31,436 bases of DNA from Alkalibaculum bacchi (GCF_937875145.1 NZ_CALNCS010000051.1:1-31436); one strand, 5' to 3'; positions 23,238 to 31,340 are shown, counted from the first letter of the stretch. Translations and numbers: made by a program. The notes: a model not told the origin generated them from the letters alone.

Positions 23238-23258
23238 CCTAAAATATGGAATTTTAGG
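23238..23258 (+). promoter_or_regulatory. Hairpin overlapping the comEA ribosome binding site
   Basis: CCTAAAAT (23238-23245) pairs perfectly with ATTTTAGG (23251-23258) around a 5-base loop. The last bases of the stem are the first bases of AGGTGG, the likely comEA ribosome binding site. It could dampen comEA translation; this is inferred from pairing only. Confidence 0.45.
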
Positions 23259-23273
23259 TGGTCTTATTATAAA

Positions 23274-23897
23274 ATGGATAGAGTTCAATTAAAGGAATGG
23301 ATTAGAAATAATAAATGGACGATTATTGTAGTGGTCTTTTTTATTGCGTCGCTACTCATTTATTATTCTTCTACATTTAAAAATGCATCAATTGAAAATA
23401 GTGAAATGGATGTGTTTGAAAAAGAAGTGGAAAAAGCAGAAGAACCTACTAAAGAAACAACAAAGACGATAATCATCCATATTTCCGGAGAAGTAATAAA
23501 ACCAGGTATTATTGAATTGGATTATGGACAAAGGCTGTATGAAGCTATTGAGATGGCAGGAGGACCCACTGAAAAGGCTGACGTAGGGCAAGTCAATTTA
23601 GCGATGATTTTAGAAGATCAACAAAAGGTAGTAATCCCTTCAACTGATAATGGAGCGCAAGGTAATCCTACTATAGAGTATTCAGTAGGAGGTGGACAGG
23701 GGGCAAAAATTAATATCAATACAGCAGACAAAACACAATTAATGGAATTGCCTAGGGTAGGAGAAACTATAGCAGAGGCCATTATTCAATATAGGGAAGA
23801 AAACCAAGGATTTAAAAAAATAGAAGAGATTAAAAACGTCCCTAGAATAGGGGACGTGACGTTTGAAGGGATTAAGGAAAAGATATGCTGTTATTAG
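23274..23897 (+). CDS. comEA: ComEA family DNA-binding competence protein
   Basis: This 207-residue protein has an N-terminal membrane anchor (WTIIVVVFFIASLLIYY, residues 15-31), an acidic linker, an SLBB domain (IIIHISGEVIKPGIIELDYG onward, about 65-120) and a C-terminal helix-hairpin-helix DNA-binding region (INTADKTQLMELPRVGETIA through KNVPRIGDVTFEGIKEKI, about 148-204). ComEA binds double-stranded DNA outside the membrane and hands it to ComEC. The longer frame from TTG 23223 is not used, because ATG 23274 is followed directly by the expected cytoplasmic stub. The spacing from AGGTGG is long at 13 bases. comEC follows after one gene. Confidence 0.92.
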   Translation: MDRVQLKEWIRNNKWTIIVVVFFIASLLIYYSSTFKNASIENSEMDVFEKEVEKAEEPTKETTKTIIIHISGEVIKPGIIELDYGQRLYEAIEMAGGPTEKADVGQVNLAMILEDQQKVVIPSTDNGAQGNPTIEYSVGGGQGAKININTADKTQLMELPRVGETIAEAIIQYREENQGFKKIEEIKNVPRIGDVTFEGIKEKICCY

Positions 23898-23921
23898 TTT
23901 TACGTTCTAAGTAAAAACAAA

Positions 23922-23967
23922 ACTCGCCTAGGGGCGAGTAAAGATTTTCCCTTCCAACCGACTAACC
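23922..23967. repeat. Palindromic intergenic element, copy E (inverse of copy A)
   Basis: The hairpin ACTCGCC/GGCGAGT (23922-23928, 23933-23939) is followed by bases that, with the end of the stem, form 23938-23967. That 30-bp stretch equals the reverse complement of 2776-2805 at 26 of 30 positions. The 18 bases GGCGAGTAAAGATTTTCC are identical at 2815-2832 and 23933-23950. ACGTTCTAAGTA just upstream (23902-23913) carries the GTTCTA motif of the other intergenic elements. Confidence 0.7.
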
Positions 23968-23988
23968 AACAGAAAAGGAGTGTACACA

Positions 23989-24705
23989 ATGAAACTAACC
24001 ATATTAGGAAACAATGGACCTTATCCTAGTGCTGGTGGAGCTTGTTCTGGGTATTTGATTGAACATGAAGATACGAAGATTCTACTAGACTGCGGAAATG
24101 GAGTAATGAGCAATCTTTTAAAAGTATGTGATGTAGAGGATTTAGACGCGGTAATATTGTCTCACTTGCATCCAGACCATATTTCGGATTTGTTTGTACT
24201 TCGGTATACACTTTCAGAGAGAGATAAAAAGATACCTGTTTATGCACCAAACAATCCAAAAGAAGAATATGAAAGACTTCATTACAAGAAAGCATATGAT
24301 GTTCATCCTATTGAGGAACATTTACAATTTAATATTGGACCTTTATCTATACGTTTTTGTGAGCTTCAACACGTACTACAAAATTATGGCATATGTATTG
24401 AAGTGGAAGGAAAGAAATTTGTTTATACTGGAGATATGCAGTACGATGAAAAAATCGTTGACTTTGCAAAAGATGCCCATGTGTTACTCATAGAGTCAGG
24501 AGTATTAGAAAGGGATTTACAAAGCAATCCTCCTCATTTGTCGGCAAAGCAAGCCTGTAAAATTGGCGTTAAGACCAGTGCAAAAAAACTGCTCTTAACG
24601 CACTTTCATCCAAAATACAGAGTAGATGAATTCATTATTGAAACCATTAATCAATACGACGGACTTCTAGTCATGACCCAACTGATGCAAACCTATAAGA
24701 TTTAA
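23989..24705 (+). CDS. MBL-fold metallo-hydrolase
   Basis: This 238-residue metallo-beta-lactamase-fold protein has the metal motif SHLHPDH (H59, H61, D63, H64), a later GDMQYD aspartate and THFHPK near the C-terminus. It resembles the RNase Z / YhfI-like group, but the substrate cannot be told. ATG 23989 is used, not GTG 23980, because AAAAGGAG precedes it at six to eight bases. It lies between comEA and comEC, where Bacillus has comEB. No competence role is known for it. Confidence 0.88.
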   Translation: MKLTILGNNGPYPSAGGACSGYLIEHEDTKILLDCGNGVMSNLLKVCDVEDLDAVILSHLHPDHISDLFVLRYTLSERDKKIPVYAPNNPKEEYERLHYKKAYDVHPIEEHLQFNIGPLSIRFCELQHVLQNYGICIEVEGKKFVYTGDMQYDEKIVDFAKDAHVLLIESGVLERDLQSNPPHLSAKQACKIGVKTSAKKLLLTHFHPKYRVDEFIIETINQYDGLLVMTQLMQTYKI

Positions 24706-24708
24706 TAT

Positions 24709-24800
24709 GTTCTAGGATGTACGTTCTATGTTCTATATAAAAATATTTTGTCACCTACGGTGATTTTTGTACCTACAAATCAGAACGTAGAACATAGAAC
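24709..24800. repeat. Palindromic intergenic element, copy F (GTTCTA family)
   Basis: The element is 92 bp with 19-bp terminal inverted repeats (24709-24727 and 24782-24800) matching at 16 of 19 positions and built on GTTCTA / TAGAAC. Inside, TCACC-TAC-GGTGA followed by TTTTTG (about 24750-24769) looks like a terminator hairpin. It fills the whole gap between the MBL gene and comEC. Confidence 0.78.
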
Positions 24801-24817
24801 TAAAAAGGGTGTTTTCG

Positions 24818-27088
24818 GTGAAGCGTTTGCCTTTATTCTTCTTAATGGCCTCTATTTTGGCAATTATTGTGTTTCATACGGGTATGAGTTTTTTGATTTC
24901 TTGTACCTTTATTTTGCTTGTCTTTTTGCTCATAAGAAACAAAGTTTACCGAGTAGTTTTCTTTTTATCTTCTTTGTTTTTTATTCTGGTCTTTTTCCGC
25001 ATAAACATCCTATCAAATAAGACTACAACCTTAGATATTAACAAAACTCCACAAACCTATTCAGGGAAGATTATCTCTTTTCCCATATATGATGAGGATA
25101 AAGTTCAATTTATGCTTCAATTATCAGGAGAATACGATGAAGTCGTTCAGGTGTTTAATTATGAAAATACTCACGACTTTTCTTATGGAGATCTTATAGA
25201 ATGTAAGGCTGAAGTGAGAAGGCCATCGCCAAAGAGAAATCCAGGAGGCTTTGATTATAATCAGTATTTACGAGGAAAAAACATTTATGTTCTTATGTAC
25301 ACATTAGACCATACCATATCCTTTACAGGTCGTAGTCTCACTCCTTTTGAAAATATGGCTACTAGGTTTCGTCAAGATATGTTTGAGCATATTCAGAATA
25401 ACTTTTCTCTAGTAGAAGGAGACTTTATCAATGGCCTTCTCTTAGGGGAAAGATCTATCGACGATGAAATTGAAGAAGAGTTTAATGTACTAGGAGTATC
25501 TCATATTCTTTCTGTATCGGGATTACACGTTGGATATGTATACTTATTTGTCAGTGTGATTTGCAATGCGTTGAGATTAAATAAAAAGTTACAGTTTTTA
25601 ATAGTGTCTCTTCTACTTTACTTTTATTGCTTTATGGTGGGTTTTAACGATCCAGTCATGAGGGCAAGCTTTATGTTTCTCTTTTCTTTGTTTGCTCAGA
25701 CGATTAATAAGAAATACGATTCCTTAAATGTTTTATGTTTGTTAGCATCTATTTATATTGTAAATAATCCATACGTAATTTACAATGTTGGATTTCAGCT
25801 CTCTTATAGTGCGGTATTATCTATAGGAATTATATACCCTTATTTAAACAATAAATTTAGAATGAAGGAAAAACTAATAGAATATATAAAATCCTTGCTC
25901 ATTTTGACTCTATCTGTACAAATAGGGACTTTGCCAATTACCCTTTATCACTTTAATAGCTTGCCTCTTCTTTCTATTATTGCTAATCTCATTATTGTCC
26001 CATTATCAGGATTTATCATCATTGGGTATTTATTTATATTCATTATATATAGTGTCTTCCATGTGACCATTCCCTTATTTCTTTTGCCTATACAAGAATC
26101 GATACAGTTTATCTTTTGTTTTTCAGCAAAATTATCTGACTTACCCTTTGCTGCAATTAAGCTTTCACTTATGCCCTTGTCTCTTGTTGTGTTTTATTAT
26201 ATTTTGATCTTTTATCTATTAGGTTATTTTTATCACTATAAAGACAAGAATAGAAAGCTCCTTACCTGTGCTATAGGAGTAAATATAGTTGCATTGCTAT
26301 TAGCCTATATCTACCCAAAACCTATGATTATTACTTTTTTAGATGTAGGTCAAGGAGATTCAGCCTTAATTGAGTGTCCCAGTGGGTTTACTATGCTCAT
26401 TGACGGTGGAGGAAGCATTAATTATCCAGTAGGGGATGAGGTGCTAGCAAAAGTCCTTCTATGGAAAAATATTAGAGAAATTGATGTTGTTGTAGCCACC
26501 CATTCTCACAGTGATCACGCATTAGGATTGATGGAGATTATGGATGATATAAAGATTCAGCACCTTATCATCAATCCTCTTGAAGAAGAAGATTATAATG
26601 ATTTACTGTCCCTAGCCCGTACATATGGTATTTCTATCAATCAAAGTGAGCACACTACAATAAAGGTGGAGGACGAATTACATATTGAATGTATTTACCC
26701 TAATGCACTACATCAATATATAGATGCAAATAACAGCTCTGTAGTACTCAAAATGGCCTACCAAAATCAGGTCTTTCTCTTTATGGGAGATTTAGAATCA
26801 AATGGTGAGAAAATACTTCTTGAAGAAGGACATGACTTAAAAAGCGATTTCATTAAGATTGGTCATCATGGCAGCAGTACTTCTACAAGTAAAGAATTAA
26901 TAGAGAGGGTTAGTCCTACTTATGCTATAATTAGTGTGGGAGAAAATAATCATTTTAATCATCCTAGTAAAGAGACTATAAATTTATTAGAGGAAAAAAA
27001 TATTGAGGTTCTTAGAACGGATTTACACGGTGCAATAGAAGTGAAAATTCATGGAAATCGGACAAGTATAAGAACATATATAGATTAG
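24818..27088 (+). CDS. comEC: ComEC/Rec2 DNA-uptake channel protein
   Basis: This 756-residue protein has N-terminal membrane segments and an OB-like extracellular DUF4131 region (about 75-180). The Competence domain follows with many helices, including LSVSGLHVGYVYL and the VGFNDPVMRASFMFL signature. A C-terminal MBL domain has FLDVGQGDSALIEC, ATHSHSDHALGL, KIGHHGSSTSTS and NHFNHPSK. ComEC forms the channel carrying single-stranded DNA into the cell, and the MBL domain may be the nuclease that degrades the other strand. GTG 24818 is chosen, with AAAAGGGTG seven bases upstream; GTG 24809 is the alternative. It is followed by holA after 11 bp. Confidence 0.95.
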   Translation: MKRLPLFFLMASILAIIVFHTGMSFLISCTFILLVFLLIRNKVYRVVFFLSSLFFILVFFRINILSNKTTTLDINKTPQTYSGKIISFPIYDEDKVQFMLQLSGEYDEVVQVFNYENTHDFSYGDLIECKAEVRRPSPKRNPGGFDYNQYLRGKNIYVLMYTLDHTISFTGRSLTPFENMATRFRQDMFEHIQNNFSLVEGDFINGLLLGERSIDDEIEEEFNVLGVSHILSVSGLHVGYVYLFVSVICNALRLNKKLQFLIVSLLLYFYCFMVGFNDPVMRASFMFLFSLFAQTINKKYDSLNVLCLLASIYIVNNPYVIYNVGFQLSYSAVLSIGIIYPYLNNKFRMKEKLIEYIKSLLILTLSVQIGTLPITLYHFNSLPLLSIIANLIIVPLSGFIIIGYLFIFIIYSVFHVTIPLFLLPIQESIQFIFCFSAKLSDLPFAAIKLSLMPLSLVVFYYILIFYLLGYFYHYKDKNRKLLTCAIGVNIVALLLAYIYPKPMIITFLDVGQGDSALIECPSGFTMLIDGGGSINYPVGDEVLAKVLLWKNIREIDVVVATHSHSDHALGLMEIMDDIKIQHLIINPLEEEDYNDLLSLARTYGISINQSEHTTIKVEDELHIECIYPNALHQYIDANNSSVVLKMAYQNQVFLFMGDLESNGEKILLEEGHDLKSDFIKIGHHGSSTSTSKELIERVSPTYAIISVGENNHFNHPSKETINLLEEKNIEVLRTDLHGAIEVKIHGNRTSIRTYID

Positions 27089-27099
27089 GAGAAATACTT

Positions 27100-28125
27100 T
27101 TGGATTATAAACAATTGATGAAGGATATAAAAAATAAAGAAATCAGAAAAGTATATTTATTTTATGGAGAAGAATTTTTACTTTCTCAAATGATGTTAGA
27201 CAATTTTAAAAAAGCAATTATAAAACCGGAATTTGAACAATTAAATCTTCATACTATAGATGGCAAAAATGCCACAACAGAAGAAATTATTAACGCATGT
27301 GAAACCCTTCCTTTTATGGATGATACTAGAGTAGTTGTCGTGTCTGAAATTCCTCTTTTAAATGGTACTTCCAATTTTTCTACAAAAGATGTGGATAGGT
27401 TATGCGATTATATAGGACAAGTTTCAGATGTATGCTATCTAATATTTACATCTAAAAAGATTGATAAAAAGAGAAAATTAGTCAAAGCCATTGAAAAACA
27501 TGGTGCACTAGTAGAATATAGTAAACTCGATAAAAGAGATCTTAGTAAGTGGATTGTAAAGAGATTTAAATTAGAGGGAAAATCTATTGAAGAAAGTGCT
27601 TTGCAGATGTTTATCGAATCCTCTGATTACTTAAATAAGGACAGCAAGGTTAATTTAAGTGATATTGAAAACGAAATAAAAAAGCTCCTAGCGTATACGA
27701 GGGAGAAGACCAGTGTAGAAATACAGGATGTAGAAGGATCTATTGAAGTCAATATAGATACCAATATTTTTAAAATGTTAGAGCTAATTGGTACCAAATC
27801 CGCAGGACAAGGGCTTAAGCTCATGAATATTTTATTCCAAGATGGAGAGCCTCCTATAAAAATATTATTTATGATTGTACGACAATTTCGATTAATCTAT
27901 CAATGTAAATTTTTACAAAGCAGGGGATATTCCACCAACGATATTGTAAAAATGATTGGAGAAAGATCGTTTGTAGTCACGAAAGCCTTAATGCAGGCTC
28001 AAAAATTTTCCTATGAAAGATTGATTTCCATCTATGATTATGCAGCAAAAATAGACATAAAGATGAAGAGTGGACAAATCGATCCTAAATTGGCCTTGGA
28101 AATGTTGTTGATCAAAGCTATATAA
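27100..28125 (+). CDS. holA: DNA polymerase III subunit delta
   Basis: This 341-residue protein has the HolA pattern: FYGEEFLLSQMMLDNFKKAI at the start, PFMDDTRVVVVSE near residues 74-86, KRDLSKWIVKRF in the middle and the C-terminal collar domain with DGEPPIKILFMIVRQFRLIYQ and SGQIDPKLALEMLLI. Delta opens the sliding clamp within the clamp-loader complex. The start is TTG, with TAGGAGA overlapping the comEC stop, so it is probably translated from the comEC transcript. The order comEC-holA-rpsT is conserved in Firmicutes. Confidence 0.94.
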   Translation: MDYKQLMKDIKNKEIRKVYLFYGEEFLLSQMMLDNFKKAIIKPEFEQLNLHTIDGKNATTEEIINACETLPFMDDTRVVVVSEIPLLNGTSNFSTKDVDRLCDYIGQVSDVCYLIFTSKKIDKKRKLVKAIEKHGALVEYSKLDKRDLSKWIVKRFKLEGKSIEESALQMFIESSDYLNKDSKVNLSDIENEIKKLLAYTREKTSVEIQDVEGSIEVNIDTNIFKMLELIGTKSAGQGLKLMNILFQDGEPPIKILFMIVRQFRLIYQCKFLQSRGYSTNDIVKMIGERSFVVTKALMQAQKFSYERLISIYDYAAKIDIKMKSGQIDPKLALEMLLIKAI

Positions 28126-28190
28126 GCTGAAGACTGAAAGTAGAAAGAAATACTCATCTGAAGAGGAGGTGATAATTTTTAGCTTTTGCT

Positions 28191-28240
28191 TGTTTCATTC
28201 CTTGTTTCATTAGTTTGTTTCATTGTTTCATTGTTTCATT
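28191..28240 (+). repeat. Five short TGTTTCATT-type repeats upstream of rpsT
   Basis: GTTTCATT occurs five times, in units at 28191-28199, 28203-28211, 28216-28224, 28225-28232 and 28233-28240; the last three are directly adjacent. An orphan AGAGGAGGTGATA just before (about 28161-28173) looks like a ribosome binding site with no gene after it. Confidence 0.8.
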
Positions 28241-28256
28241 AGTTTGCGAAAAAAGC

Positions 28257-28285
28257 TTGTATTTTATGTTGTTTAATGGTAAAAT
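28257..28285 (+). promoter_or_regulatory. Probable sigma-A promoter of rpsT
   Basis: -35 TTGTAT (28257-28262) and -10 TAAAAT (28280-28285) are 17 bp apart. The leader to the ATG is short, about 28 bases, with GGAGGGTGG. Confidence 0.65.
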
Positions 28286-28320
28286 ATCAAATGTTATAAA
28301 TTATGGAGGGTGGTGAAAAC

Positions 28321-28581
28321 ATGGCTAATATTAAATCTGCTAAGAAAAGAGCTAAAATCGCTGAAATCAGAACTTTAAGAAATAAAAGCATCAAAACGAG
28401 CATCAAAACTTCTTTAAAGAAATTTGAATCAGCAGTTGCTGCCAACGAAAAAGAATTAGCTTTAGAAAGCTTCAAATTTGCAGTTAAAAAACTTGACTCA
28501 GGCGTTGCAAAAGGCGTAGTACATCAAAATTCAGCAGCAAGAAAGAAAAGTTCTTTAGCTAGAAAATTGAACGCTATGTAA
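28321..28581 (+). CDS. rpsT: 30S ribosomal protein S20
   Basis: This 86-residue, highly basic protein begins with the S20 signature MANIKSAKKRAK and continues NKSIKTSIKTSLKKFESAV, ending GVVHQNSAARKKSSLARKLNAM. S20 binds 16S rRNA near the 5' end of the small subunit. ATG 28321 is used because the mature sequence starts there and GGAGGGTGG precedes it; the frame is open from 28303. It has its own promoter and a strong terminator. Confidence 0.98.
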   Translation: MANIKSAKKRAKIAEIRTLRNKSIKTSIKTSLKKFESAVAANEKELALESFKFAVKKLDSGVAKGVVHQNSAARKKSSLARKLNAM

Positions 28582-28615
28582 GTTTAAATAAATATTTCCC
28601 ACTCGTGTCTAAAAA

Positions 28616-28645
28616 AGACTACTCCATAAGTAGTCTGTTTTTTTT
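28616..28645 (+). terminator. Rho-independent terminator of rpsT
   Basis: AGACTACT (28616-28623) pairs perfectly with AGTAGTCT (28629-28636) around CCATA, followed by G and an eight-T run. Confidence 0.93.
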
Positions 28646-28758
28646 GCGCGAATCAACGAGATAAGCAAAAGCGAATTTCTCAGGTCTAATCTTATATACT
28701 AATGAATCAATAGAAAACAGAATTTTCTAAGCAAACCAATCATATTTAAATCTTAATT

Positions 28759-28784
28759 CCATCTCTCATGATGGTTTTTTTGTT
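28759..28784 (+). terminator. Second terminator, before gpr
   Basis: CCATC (28759-28763) and GATGG (28770-28774) form a hairpin followed by TTTTTTTGTTTT. The bases between the rpsT terminator and this one (28646-28758) hold no ORF I can support, so the hairpin either backs up rpsT termination or ends a small RNA. Confidence 0.65.
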
Positions 28785-28876
28785 TTCATGCGAAAAAGCT
28801 AATGGAATAACTTACAAATATTTTAATGTAATATTGTACTGTGAATTTGTAAAAATAACTCTAAGAGGTGAAAATA

Positions 28877-29842
28877 ATGAATATGAGAACAGACTTAGCT
28901 TTGGAAAATCAAGAAGATTTGAGTCAAAGAGGTATAAAAGAAGATGGAGTTAATGTCGATATTGTTGAGTCTTTAAAAAATGTAATTTATACAAAGGTTC
29001 AAATTACCGATTCTAAAGGTGAAAAAGCTATGGGGAAACCTATTGGCAACTATATTACTATAGAAATGAAGGATACAGATGATGAAGCCATAGCCTTGTC
29101 TAAATTATTAGCTAAAGCAATAAAAGAGGTTATCGTAGCTGAAACAAATGAAAATTTCACTACATTAGTTGTAGGCTTAGGAAACTGGAATATTACGCCC
29201 GATGCCCTTGGACCACAAGTCGTGTCCAAACTCATGATTACAAAGCATCTGTTTAAAGAAGCAAGAGAGCTTATTAGCCACGAAATGTCACAAGTATGTG
29301 CTATTTCACCAGGTGTTTTAGGAATTACAGGAATCGAGTCTAGTGAAATCATTAAGAGTGTTATAAATAATGTAAAACCGGATTTAATTATTGCTATTGA
29401 TGCCTTAACTTCTAGAAAAATTGAGAGGATCTGCTCTACTATTCAAGTTACAGATACTGGTATAATACCTGGCTCAGGGGTGAATAATAGCAGAAAGGCA
29501 CTAAATAAAAAGTCTCTAGGAGTACCTGTTATTGCTATTGGCGTTCCTACTGTAGTAGATGCGGCTACTATAGCAAACGATACAATCGATATGTTAATAG
29601 ACAGAATGATGGATGAGGCATCTAGTGGGCATGAGTTCTATAAAATGTTGTCGGATATCGACAAAGAAGAAAAAGAATTCTTAATAAAGGATTTGTTGAG
29701 ACCTCATGTTGGCAATCTGTTCGTGACACCAAATTTTGTAGATCAAGAAATTGCTGATTTATCTAATATTATAGCTGATGGCATTAATTTAGCGCTGCAC
29801 CCTCATATGGACATCGAAGAGATAAATTCTTATATTCATTAA
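28877..29842 (+). CDS. gpr: GPR endopeptidase (germination protease)
   Basis: This 321-residue protein is the spore protease that degrades small acid-soluble proteins during germination. It opens MNMRTDLALE, matching the propeptide/processing region and resembling the protease's own SASP cleavage sites. Family blocks follow: LVVGLGNWNITPDALGP, SPGVLGITGIESSEII, IAIDALTSRKIERICSTIQ, TDTGIIPGSGVNNSRKAL and IGVPTVVDAATI. It is made as a zymogen in the forespore. ATG 28877 is used because AGAGGTG ends seven bases upstream. A forespore-type (sigma-G) promoter is expected, but I cannot point to a convincing one. spoIIP follows after 66 bp. Confidence 0.97.
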   Translation: MNMRTDLALENQEDLSQRGIKEDGVNVDIVESLKNVIYTKVQITDSKGEKAMGKPIGNYITIEMKDTDDEAIALSKLLAKAIKEVIVAETNENFTTLVVGLGNWNITPDALGPQVVSKLMITKHLFKEARELISHEMSQVCAISPGVLGITGIESSEIIKSVINNVKPDLIIAIDALTSRKIERICSTIQVTDTGIIPGSGVNNSRKALNKKSLGVPVIAIGVPTVVDAATIANDTIDMLIDRMMDEASSGHEFYKMLSDIDKEEKEFLIKDLLRPHVGNLFVTPNFVDQEIADLSNIIADGINLALHPHMDIEEINSYIH

Positions 29843-29908
29843 ATTTGTAACATATTTGTTTTTCTCACTGAATAGGATAAATAAGGCTACTATAGAGGAG
29901 AAAATGAG

Positions 29909-31036
29909 GTGCAGAATTTGCATAAATTACTAGCAAATAATAAAGCTTATAAGATTATCGTAGCAATTTTGCTTATTAGTATTGTATTGCAATTAGGATT
30001 ATTAATTGCCAATTTAATAAAGGAAAAACAAGAAGTGCAAGTAAATGCAAATGCAACAACAGTAAAAGGTGTATCAAAAGATTTAGAAAATACGGAAGAA
30101 AAGAGTGTAGAAAAGTGTAAAGATGAAAAAATATCATCAAATCTATTTACTTTTTTACTACAGCAAGTAATTCCTTATCAAAAGGATCATGTTGATTATG
30201 GAGTAGTAGACGCAATTAAGGACTTGACCCAAATAGATATAAGCGATCCTAAGATACTTATCAGCAGTCAGATTCCCATTATGGACAGCTATGAAGTAGA
30301 TGATGTGGAAATTACCGAAGAAGAAGAAGAAGAGATTTACAATTTAACATCATCAAAACCTCTTAATGATGGAGCAGTTGCAGTAAATAATACAGGGGAT
30401 AAGCCATTAGTACTTTTGTACGCTACTCATACTACAGAAAGTTATGCTTCTAGCAGCAAGACTAAGATTGACTACGTAAGTTACGCTAGATCTCTTGATG
30501 AAGGGAATAATATGATAGCGGTATGTAAGGAGATTAAAAAAATATTGGAGGATAAATACAGTATCCAAGTAGTACTGGATACAACTATTCACGATTACCC
30601 TGATTATAATTCGTCTTATTCTAATTCTTTAAAGACGATTAAAAAGAATCTACAGGAATATCCATCAATAAAGTATGTCTTTGATATACATAGAGATGGA
30701 CTAGCAGAAAACCAAAAAAACAAAGAAGTGTATGCTACTGCAGTTAATGGAGTCAATTCTACTAGAGTTATGATGGTAGTAGGATTAAACCATCAAAACG
30801 CAGCTAGTAACGCTAAGTTTTCAGACAAAGTATATGGTACTTTCCATGAGATGTACCCTAGTTTGACTAGGCCAAGCGTAAAGAGGAGCAAAGCAAAATA
30901 CAATCAATTTGTCTCGGACAATGCGGTGCTCTTTGAAGTAGGCAGTAATCTCAGCACATTAGAAGAGGCAAAAGTATCCGCATCTCATCTAGGGGATGTA
31001 CTGGGAAAGGTAATTACTGAAAAGGAAACCAATTAA
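29909..31036 (+). CDS. spoIIP: Stage II sporulation protein P
   Basis: This 375-residue protein has one N-terminal membrane segment (IIVAILLISIVLQLGLLIANL, about 16-36), an acidic linker and the SpoIIP amidase/endopeptidase domain. Motifs are LLYATHTTESY (H174, E177), DIHRDG (H261, D263) and LFEVGSNLST (E343), the expected metal-site residues of this amidase-3-like fold. SpoIIP cleaves peptidoglycan with SpoIID during engulfment of the forespore. The start is GTG, eight bases after GAGGAG. The gpr-spoIIP pairing is conserved in spore formers. Confidence 0.95.
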   Translation: MQNLHKLLANNKAYKIIVAILLISIVLQLGLLIANLIKEKQEVQVNANATTVKGVSKDLENTEEKSVEKCKDEKISSNLFTFLLQQVIPYQKDHVDYGVVDAIKDLTQIDISDPKILISSQIPIMDSYEVDDVEITEEEEEEIYNLTSSKPLNDGAVAVNNTGDKPLVLLYATHTTESYASSSKTKIDYVSYARSLDEGNNMIAVCKEIKKILEDKYSIQVVLDTTIHDYPDYNSSYSNSLKTIKKNLQEYPSIKYVFDIHRDGLAENQKNKEVYATAVNGVNSTRVMMVVGLNHQNAASNAKFSDKVYGTFHEMYPSLTRPSVKRSKAKYNQFVSDNAVLFEVGSNLSTLEEAKVSASHLGDVLGKVITEKETN

Positions 31037-31048
31037 AGGATAATGTGT

Positions 31049-31291
31049 ATGAATCATAAGATGAAGGTGTTTTTTTTCTTTTTATTTACACTTTGTGTGC
31101 TCTATATGGGCGTGCGCGAAGTAAACTACAGCAATTATGAAATCGTTGAAAATGGAACAAGGGAAGTTATTACTTATCGAATAGATGAAGAAGGTACTGA
31201 GCTTAATGTATTTGGTGAGAATCTATACATCGACAGATCCACTATTGAGTCCATTAAAGACACCATTACAAGTGTCATTCCAAAACAATAA
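31049..31291 (+). CDS. Small membrane-anchored protein of unknown function
   Basis: This 80-residue protein has an N-terminal hydrophobic segment (VFFFFLFTLCVLYMGV) and a polar, acidic outside domain (EIVENGTREVITYRIDEEG onward, ending DTITSVIPKQ). I do not recognise a family. It lies 12 bp after spoIIP and before a terminator, at the position occupied by yqxA in Bacillus, so a sporulation role is suggested by location only. ATG 31049 is preferred to ATG 31043 because AAAGGA ends eight bases upstream. Confidence 0.75.
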   Translation: MNHKMKVFFFFLFTLCVLYMGVREVNYSNYEIVENGTREVITYRIDEEGTELNVFGENLYIDRSTIESIKDTITSVIPKQ

Positions 31292-31298
31292 AAGTATA

Positions 31299-31340
31299 AC
31301 AAAAGAAAGAAAGCGTAAATGCTTTCTTTCTTTTGTTTGG
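31299..31340 (+). terminator. Terminator ending the gpr-spoIIP operon
   Basis: Perfect 16-bp arms (31299-31314 and 31321-31336) enclose a 6-base loop; the distal arm is T-rich and continues into TTTGG. It starts eight bases after the small-protein stop codon. Confidence 0.88.

Noticed and set aside
24748..25020. Plus-strand frame overlapping the comEC start
   Set aside because: It is a frame shadow of comEC and of the palindromic element before it; the comEC frame has the recognised domains.
28191..28240. CRISPR-like array
   Set aside because: Units are only 8-9 bases, some directly adjacent, with no spacers of regular size and no cas genes.
28646..28700. Glycine riboswitch resemblance (TTTCTCAGG)
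   Set aside because: The second conserved block (AAAGGACAGAG type) and the GCCGAAGG core are missing, and gpr is not a glycine-related gene.
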